Part shown: positions 1-6,400 of the stretch, piece after piece
How the letters are laid out: each line of letters begins with the position of its first letter
Numbering within the stretch: position 1 is the stretch's first letter
Assembly (NCBI GenBank): GCA_002393835.1
Contig: DGTW01000305.1
Coordinates: forward strand, 1-8,615
DNA: 8,615 nt
Direction of reading: 5' to 3'
Origin: Treponema sp. UBA4326
GTDB lineage: Bacteria; Spirochaetota; Spirochaetia; Treponematales; Treponemataceae
Notes under the pieces: generated by a model
What the model was told of the DNA's origin: nothing
The model's database searches: none
Seen by the model: the letters and a program-made list of their open reading frames with translations, nothing else
Program-made: the position numbers and the translations under genes

Positions 1-1
1 C

Positions 2-17
2 AGACCGTCTAAAAACT
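2..17. repeat. left terminal inverted repeat of the IS
   Basis: The sequence AGACCGTCTAAAAACT is the reverse complement of the right end at 1860-1875 except for one base (position 6). The outermost nine bases read AGAC-C-GTCT, themselves an interrupted palindrome. Matching does not extend outward to base 1 or usefully inward. Confidence 0.9.
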
Positions 18-111
18 CAATCCTCCAAACACATATATCCGCTTAAAAATTAAAATTCGGCGATTTTTACCATGTATTTTCAAAAGGGCAGTGATTTTTC
101 CTTGCTTTTTT

Positions 112-1818
112 TTATGCTAATGCAGCCACCATACGGTTAACACCGACCATATTTATTGCCCTGCGCATGTTATATGCCATAAAAAGCAGTGCAGTTTCTG
201 CCTCAACTTTTATTTTTCCTTTCAAGAGAAAATAGTATCCCCCAAGGTGACGCTTTATAGTTCCGAAAGGATGCTCAGAAACACACATTCTTTTTTTGAG
301 TTTTTCCATGTTCAGTTTCAAAGTAAAGACGGCTTTCTGTTTTATCCTTTTTATTCGTTTCACGCTATCATCTTTTACGGAATTTTTTTTATTTCCGCTG
401 ACCTTGTGAATCAGGCTGTCTTTTGAAAAGTCCACTTCCTTCCATTCCGACTTCATGCACTTGTGCTTGCAGTTCTTACATGCTAGTTTGTTGCAGTAAC
501 GTATATTCCCGTTTTTCTTTACGGACTTCTGTCTCAGGATTTTTCCCTGCGGGCAGAACACAAGGTTGGACTCTGCATCACGAACAAAATATCCCTCGCG
601 GGCTTTCAGAATCATCTGCTCTGTTGTCATCTTTGCTGTTCCCGCATCCGTTGACTCATATTCGTACAGAGTTTTCTCTTTCATTTCTTCAAATTTCAGT
701 ATTTCTTTGTAGACTACAGGCACGACTCCAGCTTTTAGGCATTTCTCCAGGTCCTCAGTTTTTTTGCTGTTCCTGATTTTTTCCGTAATCTCACATGGTT
801 CATAATCATATTCAACTTCTGCAACATTTCCATTCTGAGGAATCACATTAGGAATAATTCCTTTCGCAAGGGAAGAGGCCATGTCCTCGCTATCCTGATA
901 ACCTTTATCCGCAATTGTCTCTATTATGTCGTGGATATTCTTTCCTTCGCTTCCGCCAGAAGAGCTTTCGAATTCTTCGAAATCTTCTTTTACTTTCTGT
1001 GCGATGTTTGTAATCTGGCCATGGTCGGTCGGGCAGTCCGTAACCTCAAAACCCGCAATCAGATGCGTACCGACATCAACAGCAGTCTGTGTATTATAGC
1101 CGACACCGAAGCCTTCGTTCATCTTCATAAGCTTTGATTCCGGGTCTGTGAGCGAAAGCTGTCTCAGGTTCTCATCGTTCATTTTCTTCTGTATTGCTTC
1201 GTATTTTTTCTTGCGTTCTTTGTATTCCTTCAGTTTCTTTTCAAGTTCATTGGCTTCTTCGTCAGACAAATCTGCTGCGTCAAGCGCTGAAAGATATTCC
1301 TTTATATGCTCATCCAGCCTTTCAATCCGGTCATCGAGCTTGCTCTGCGTGAAATTATTGTCCTTCGCATTGACTGCCTTAAACTTGCTTCCATCTATGG
1401 AAATTCCTTCAAGACTGAAAAGATTCATCTTGTAGCAGAAACGGTTGAATTCCTTGAAAACTTTTCTGATTGCTGTTTTGTTATCACGCCTGAAATTGGC
1501 GATTGTTCTGAAATCCGGGGTAAGCTTTCTGATGAGCCACATCACTTCGAGATTTACCTTGCATGCTCTCTCCAGCTGCCTTGAAGAACGGATATGATAG
1601 TAATATCCGTAGATATAAAGTTTTATCAGGTCGCGCGGATTATACCCAGGTCTTCCTTCTTCTTTTGGCGTGCTTCTGTCAAATTCAAGAGCTGTTATGT
1701 CCAGGCTGTCTGCAAATGCATCAAATAATCTTACAGGACTTTCTTCTGTTACATATTCATCAAGACTTTCCGGAAATAAGAGCTTCTGCTTTCTATTTTC
1801 CCCTTCGATATATCCCAT
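112..1818 (-). CDS. IS1182-family DDE transposase
   Basis: This 568-aa transposase should cut and join the ends of its own element using a two-metal RNase H-like active site. The N-terminal part (about residues 15-125) resembles the DUF772-type transposase N-terminal region, with the run of Tyr and Arg/Leu around 68-84 that is common there. The likely catalytic triad is D142 (in ISIDGSKFKA), D304 (in IADKGYQ) and E515 (in SEHPFGTIKRHLGG). A Lys/Glu-rich segment at about 158-216 looks like a coiled coil inserted between the first two acidic residues. Cysteines at 422, 442, 447, 450 and 454 form the zinc-ribbon-like cluster common in this family before the final Glu. The C-terminal LLFMAYNMRRAIN is also typical. 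The ATG start gives the expected N-terminus, but no good Shine-Dalgarno precedes it, and an 8-bp stem-loop ends 8 bases upstream, consistent with deliberately weak expression. An A8 tract lies at codons 476-479. Family assignment is firm; activity is inferred. Confidence 0.95.
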   Translation of the reverse strand: MGYIEGENRKQKLLFPESLDEYVTEESPVRLFDAFADSLDITALEFDRSTPKEEGRPGYNPRDLIKLYIYGYYYHIRSSRQLERACKVNLEVMWLIRKLTPDFRTIANFRRDNKTAIRKVFKEFNRFCYKMNLFSLEGISIDGSKFKAVNAKDNNFTQSKLDDRIERLDEHIKEYLSALDAADLSDEEANELEKKLKEYKERKKKYEAIQKKMNDENLRQLSLTDPESKLMKMNEGFGVGYNTQTAVDVGTHLIAGFEVTDCPTDHGQITNIAQKVKEDFEEFESSSGGSEGKNIHDIIETIADKGYQDSEDMASSLAKGIIPNVIPQNGNVAEVEYDYEPCEITEKIRNSKKTEDLEKCLKAGVVPVVYKEILKFEEMKEKTLYEYESTDAGTAKMTTEQMILKAREGYFVRDAESNLVFCPQGKILRQKSVKKNGNIRYCNKLACKNCKHKCMKSEWKEVDFSKDSLIHKVSGNKKNSVKDDSVKRIKRIKQKAVFTLKLNMEKLKKRMCVSEHPFGTIKRHLGGYYFLLKGKIKVEAETALLFMAYNMRRAINMVGVNRMVAALA

Positions 1819-1826
1819 ATTGGAAT

Positions 1827-1853
1827 TTTACATCATTATTTTAGCGATGTAAA
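1827..1853 (-). promoter_or_regulatory. stem-loop in transposase leader, with possible -10 in its loop
   Basis: TTTACATC (1827-1834) and GATGTAAA (1846-1853) are perfect 8-bp complements separated by 11 bases. On the transposase strand the stem ends 8 bases before the ATG, where it would cover the ribosome docking site. A -10-like TAAAAT (minus strand, 1843 to 1838) lies mainly in the loop, so transcripts from it would start within the 3' arm and lack the complete hairpin, whereas read-through transcripts would carry it. No convincing -35 is seen. The structure is visible; its function is inferred by analogy with IS10 and IS50, where hairpins limit translation of read-through mRNA. Confidence 0.4.
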
Positions 1854-1859
1854 TTTGTT

Positions 1860-1875
1860 AGTTTTTAGACAGTCT
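1860..1875. repeat. right terminal inverted repeat of the IS
   Basis: The sequence AGTTTTTAGACAGTCT pairs with the left end at 2-17 with one mismatch. The outer nine bases read AGAC-A-GTCT, again an interrupted palindrome. The flanking DNA beyond it (CCCCCTAAAAAAAATCA) belongs to the host region. Confidence 0.9.
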
Positions 1876-1892
1876 CCCCCTAAAAAAAATCA

Positions 1893-1962
1893 CTTCCCGT
1901 TTTCCACTTTCAACTTTCAACTTTCAGCTTTCCACTTTCCGTTTTCCGTTTTCAGTTTTCAA
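1893..1962. repeat. tandem array of ten degenerate heptamers
   Basis: Ten head-to-tail 7-bp units with consensus YTTTCMR on the + strand: CTTCCCG, TTTTCCA, CTTTCAA, CTTTCAA, CTTTCAG, CTTTCCA, CTTTCCG, TTTTCCG, TTTTCAG, TTTTCAA. Variation falls at positions 1, 6 and 7, with one further change in the outermost unit. The unit nearest the carboxypeptidase gene contains that gene's TGA stop codon (complement of 1959-1961), so the array would be transcribed as the start of its 3' untranslated region. The strand bias (pyrimidine-rich + strand, purine-rich RNA) and the absence of a GC hairpin argue against an ordinary terminator. Function unknown; short heptamer arrays of this sort occur between genes in several bacterial phyla. 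Confidence 0.85.
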
Positions 1963-3443
1963 AATCTCCAGCTAACCAAAGCCCCAATCATTCTTCCAAA
2001 AATTCCCGCTTTCTCGTAAGTGCGGTCTGCAACGAGGGGAACTGTCTCCAAAACGGTGTCCCCGAGCTTGTACTGAATCTGGCCATAAGTTTCGCCCATT
2101 TTTACGCCGCCATAGATGAAGCGGGGCATGTTTACAACGGCTTTTACGCTTTTTGCATCGTCAAGGGCGGTTGAGCCTGAAATATGAGGAACCGTGACCG
2201 CATTTTTCCATGCAGGGACGAGCTTTACAAATTTTCCGTTCGTGTTTTTTGAGCCAAGGGCAGGAATGGCATAGTATTCCGGAAGCTCGGCTTTGGGGTC
2301 GAAGTCGGCGAAAGACTGGAAAGCCCATTCCATCATCTCAGTTCCGTCGTGAACCCGGCCTGCATTTCCCTGCTTGCTTCCGACTCCTGTTCCCATCATG
2401 GTAACTGAAATGTATCGCACTCCGTTTCTCTTCGCGGTCAGGGCAAGGTTGTAGCGGCTCTCATAAATGAAGCCGGTCTTGATTCCGTCGCAGCCTTCCA
2501 TGACTCCAAGAAGCGGGTTGGTGTTTCTCTGATAGATTGCCGTTGAGTCGCCCTTTGATTTGAGCCATGAGGGAAGATTTTTTTCCATGGGGTACTTAAT
2601 GCTGGGAGCGGAATGAAACTCCTCGACAGACTGGGGGAAGCGCTTTATGTACTCGCAGCAGAAGGCGGCAAGCTCCCGGGCCGTGGTAAGGTTGTGCTCG
2701 TCGTAGCCGCTTGGCTCCACAAAATGAGTGTGGGTCAGTCCCAGGGCGGCACATTCCTCGTTCATGCGCTGGACGAAAGCCTTTGTGCTGCCCGAAATGT
2801 AATCGGCTACGGCAATGGCGGCATCATTTCCAGAGGCGACGGCAAGTCCTTTTAGAAGTTCCCGCAAAGTCACCACCTGCCCCTGCCCCAAAAACATGAG
2901 GGAGGCATCTTTTGGCATGTTGATTGCCCAGCTCCGCTCAGGGAGAGGAACCACATCATCAAGGGAGATTTTTCCCTCAGCGGCATCCTTAAAGACAATG
3001 TACATGACAAAAAGCTTGGCGATTGAAGCCGGCGGAATGATTTCATCAGCATTTTTCTCAAAAAGAACACAGCCGTTTGAAGCATCGATAAGAATTGCGG
3101 CACCCGCCCAGACATCAAGGTTAGCCTTTGTGACAGAATAAGGAAGCTCCTTCAGAATCGATTTTCGCTGGGAAGGGTAAAGGGTATCCAGAGTCGAATT
3201 GAATTCCAAAAGCTGCTCTTCTGAAAGCGGCCTTGCATTATCTGGATTTTTAAAAGTGTCAGAATAAGAAATGAAAGCGAATGTGAGAATCGCAAGAAGA
3301 AGGAGGCTGAATGCAGAAAGAACAAAAATCTTTGCCCCTGCAGACAGCCTCAAAAATAAGTTGAAGACAGATTCTTTTTTTTCTGTTTTTGTTTTTTTAT
3401 TTTCCCCGTCGTCAAAATCCGAAATAAACTTTACCTTTGCCAT
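1959..3443 (-). CDS. membrane-anchored D-alanyl-D-alanine carboxypeptidase (PBP5/DacA-like, peptidase S11)
   Basis: This 494-aa penicillin-binding protein should remove the terminal D-Ala from peptidoglycan pentapeptides in the periplasm, limiting cross-linking. The three active-site motifs of the family are present in order and at normal spacing: S140-I-A-K143 (nucleophile Ser and Lys), S204-G-N206 and K322-T-G324. The peptidase domain spans about 105-350 and a PBP5-type C-terminal beta domain about 385-472. The last residues (AGIFGRMIGALVSWRF) look like the amphipathic membrane-associating helix of PBP5 proteins. Unlike the usual cleavable signal peptide, the N-terminus has about 37 charged residues and then a hydrophobic segment (about 38-60), suggesting an uncleaved anchor. 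Codons 14-25 contain A7 and A8 runs. The ATG is preceded by TATAAT and no Shine-Dalgarno, so a leaderless mRNA is possible. It lies 35 bp after the pectin esterase stop on the same strand; no functional link is evident. The exact paralogue (DacA, DacC or DacF type) cannot be told. Confidence 0.93.
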   Translation of the reverse strand: MAKVKFISDFDDGENKKTKTEKKESVFNLFLRLSAGAKIFVLSAFSLLLLAILTFAFISYSDTFKNPDNARPLSEEQLLEFNSTLDTLYPSQRKSILKELPYSVTKANLDVWAGAAILIDASNGCVLFEKNADEIIPPASIAKLFVMYIVFKDAAEGKISLDDVVPLPERSWAINMPKDASLMFLGQGQVVTLRELLKGLAVASGNDAAIAVADYISGSTKAFVQRMNEECAALGLTHTHFVEPSGYDEHNLTTARELAAFCCEYIKRFPQSVEEFHSAPSIKYPMEKNLPSWLKSKGDSTAIYQRNTNPLLGVMEGCDGIKTGFIYESRYNLALTAKRNGVRYISVTMMGTGVGSKQGNAGRVHDGTEMMEWAFQSFADFDPKAELPEYYAIPALGSKNTNGKFVKLVPAWKNAVTVPHISGSTALDDAKSVKAVVNMPRFIYGGVKMGETYGQIQYKLGDTVLETVPLVADRTYEKAGIFGRMIGALVSWRF

Positions 3444-3450
3444 GGGGAAA

Positions 3451-3478
3451 ATTATATCAGAAAAAAGAATGTTTGAAA
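3451..3478 (-). promoter_or_regulatory. promoter candidate for the carboxypeptidase gene
   Basis: A perfect TATAAT reads leftward at 3456 to 3451. Only seven bases (TTTCCCC) separate it from the ATG at 3443, which places the expected start point at or next to the A of the ATG. The best -35-like hexamer with a 16-bp spacer is TTTCAA (3478 to 3473), only 3 of 6 matches to TTGACA, so the promoter rests mainly on its -10. It lies in the 35-bp gap after the pectin esterase gene and would let the carboxypeptidase be expressed independently. Confidence 0.45.
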
Positions 3479-6400
3479 CTACTTACTGAACTCTGAGAGC
3501 ATTTTCTGCGTGTATGCCGTCCAGTAGTCGCTTTCGCAAGTGAATTTTCCCTTGCCGTCAACAGTGAACATGAGCTTTCCGTCAGAATTTTCGCCGATTA
3601 CCCTGGCAGGAGCAACTAGGCTTTTCCCAAGGGCCGGAATCTGAGCCTTGATTGCCCTGGCAAAAAGGCCTGCGATTACGAAGCCGCCCAGCTTGTTGTT
3701 GTGGGTGCTGTCACCCTGGAACATGAGTTTGCGGGCTTCAGTGTTTCCGCCCTTGTCGGCATAGGCCTTTTCATAAAGATTCTTTGTCAGCTCGAAGCCG
3801 TCAATCAGAAGCACTTTCTCTTCTTTTGCAAGCTGGCGGACAGCCTCAACATAGGCGTTGTTTTCTGTCGTCTGGGTTCCTGTGGAAGAGTCAGTTGAGT
3901 CATGGTGAGGGCGGATTTTTCCCTCGGCAGTGTAGTAAAGGCGTGAAACAGGTGTTACGAGAACAGGTGTTGCCCCGGCCTTCCTTGCCACCTCAATGTA
4001 CTGCTTGAGATACCACTTGTAAGTGCCGCCACAATCATAAGAATAGAAGCTGTCGCCGTACTTGCCGGCATAGCTTGCCGGAGTCGAGACTTTTTTGCCT
4101 TCGCTCACTGGATAAATGCCTTTTTTGTCAGGCTTTCCGAGAGGAACATAGCGGTCTTCAAGATAGCCGGAAGAATTTGAACAGTCATTGTGACCGAACT
4201 GAATGAAGAGATAGTCGCCTTTGCCGATGTTGGCTGCGATTTTTTCCAAAGAGCCTTCGTTGATGAAGTTTCGGCAAGAGCGGCCGCCATTTGCGTAGTT
4301 CTGAACTGCAACGGCACCATTGAAATAAGCCTGCAGGAATTCACCCCAGGAGCCTTCGTTTCTCACCTGACCGCCGTTCCACATGCCAAGGGCGCTGTAA
4401 TCCTTACAGGTTGAGTCTGACGCAAGGAAGACATTCACGGCACCGTTAACACGGGGCCTGTCAGCGGCGGCGTTAGCAGGAATTGCATAGCCCTCGTTTA
4501 CAGTCTTGTCAAGTTTTGCCTCGACTGGCTTTGAAGAGTCTCCGGCCCGGCTTGCAGGAATTACAAGGCAACGGATAATTGAGCCAGAGTCTTCTCCCTG
4601 AATCAAATATGTCTTGTCAGCAAAGCCTGCGCTCTGTTTTACCAGCTCCGATTGTCCGTCCTTTTCCCGATACCATTTGATAAGGGAAATATCTTCTGAA
4701 TCAGCATTGCCCAGAGTGTAATGCAGGGTAATTGTGTGTCCCGGATAAGGAGTATTGATGTCATCATCAGTGGTGAAGCTGACTTTTTTCGCCTTGATTT
4801 TTACTGATTTCGGCTCCTTGTAGTATTCCGGCTTCCACTGACCAAGATAGTAAGGAATATTGAAATTCTTCGTGACCTGAGGAATAGTGCCTTCGATTCG
4901 CTCAGAGATGTCAACGGCCTTTCCGTCCCAGTTCGTGTTGATTTCGACAAAGCGGGCATTCTCAGGCCTGTTTCCGCTCATTGAAGTCCAGCCTTCAAAG
5001 CCGATAGACTCGTCGCTTCCAAGAATTGTGTTGACCCAGGCAACGGCCGCATCTTTTCCCCATGGGCGGCCAAAGAAACCTGGAGCCACCTGAGCGTTAG
5101 CTTCGTTTGAAATAAGGCAGTTGTAGAAAAGATAGCCCTTGTTCTCCGGCTTAGTGCGGGCTGCGGTAATGTAACCGCTTGAAGCCTTCTCGCTGTAACC
5201 GGCCCAGTGAATCTCGCAGTTTTCGAAAACAAAATCTCCGCCACCGAAGATGAAGTCAGTGTTTCCTTCGATGAAACAGTTTCTCAGATAGCCTTTTGCA
5301 TTGTCACCGGTGTAGAAAGTATCCTGACTTCCGAGGAATTTGCAGTCCTTGAATTCTGCTTCATTTGCCTCAATGAGAATTGCAGAAGAGCGTTCCGTAG
5401 AAGCCTTTGAGCGGACATCAGAATTAAGTTTTCGGGCAAAGTTGAATGAACCGTCCATCTCAACGCCGTCGGCAATTTCCTCGTCAGTTACATACTTGTT
5501 GAATGAAGTCTCAAAAGTGATTCCCTCGGCACGGAAGGCTCTGGCAGCCTCTTTGATGTATGTGGCAGCTCCCCACTTGGCAACTCCCCTCTTTGAGAAT
5601 TTGTCGTAGGCCAGATCTTCGTCGTACCAGCCGTTCATGTCAGCCGAGTAATAGTTGTAGCCGATTCCGTAGTACCAGGTAAGTTTGACTTCCTTTGACG
5701 GATCTGCATTTTTGAACGTGATATAAGGAACATCAATGATAAGCTGATTGCGGTAAACGCCCGGAGTTATCATAATTGTGATTCGGTCCCGCTCCTGAAG
5801 AGGATTCATAGATTTTGCGGCAGAGACAGCCTCCGCAACGGAAGCATACTGACCTTTTTTTGGACCAACCCAAAGCTCTTTTTTAAGGGAAAGAGGCCTG
5901 ATTGTCTTTTCCTTAAGGGAAAGTTTAATGTCTTTGATTACATTTTCATTTTTTACGACTATGTGATTGATTGTTTTTGCAAGTTCTGTCTCACACAAAA
6001 CCTCGTAATTTCCTTCCCTTAACTGAACAGAGTAGTCAAGGGTTGAAATGTGGCCGTCATAAAGATAACCGTCTTCCATATTCTTAAACTGAATGGCTTT
6101 CGGAAATTCAGTCGTTTCCCCGAAGATTTTTCCTGAGACATCGTAAGTCTTTTTTGGAGCCAGGGAAATGTCTTTTGTGAAAGCGGCAGAGCCTTCAAAA
6201 GAAGGGTCACTTACGATTTCGTAGTCATTTGCCCCGGAAAGGACAGCCGTGTAAGACACTGAAGGCTCAATCAAGTCTTCAAATGAATATAGGCCTGTCT
6301 CATTTTTGATTTCGATTTCCACAGGCATGTAAACAGAGCCTTTTGGTGGAGTCATAATGATTTTCGCAGGAGTCTGAGGAATGTATCCGTCGGCAAAACC

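Larger units (their letters stand above)
2..1875 (-). mobile_element. IS1182-family insertion sequence, apparently complete
   Basis: A 1874-bp element with one full-length DDE transposase gene bounded by 16-bp terminal inverted repeats that match at 15 of 16 positions. Size, single-ORF layout and transposase type fit the IS1182 family, whose members are usually about 1.3 to 1.95 kb. The ORF has no frameshift or stop and both ends are present, so the copy may be active. It sits downstream of a carboxypeptidase gene, just beyond a heptamer repeat array, and interrupts no recognisable gene on its right side. Only one base of left flank is in the window, so a target duplication cannot be tested. 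About 95 bp between the left repeat and the transposase stop hold nothing I recognise, and no clear rho-independent terminator. Confidence 0.9.

Noticed and set aside
423..776. 117-codon open frame on the + strand
   Set aside because: It lies wholly inside the transposase gene in antisense, has no recognisable domain or ribosome binding site, and is Ser/Leu/Phe-rich as expected for a shadow frame.
1893..1962. CRISPR array
   Set aside because: Units are 7 bp, contiguous, and without spacers or neighbouring cas genes.
1876..1962. Rho-independent terminator after the carboxypeptidase gene
   Set aside because: There is a T8 run on the minus strand (complement of 1882-1889), but no GC-rich hairpin before it; the preceding DNA is the heptamer array.
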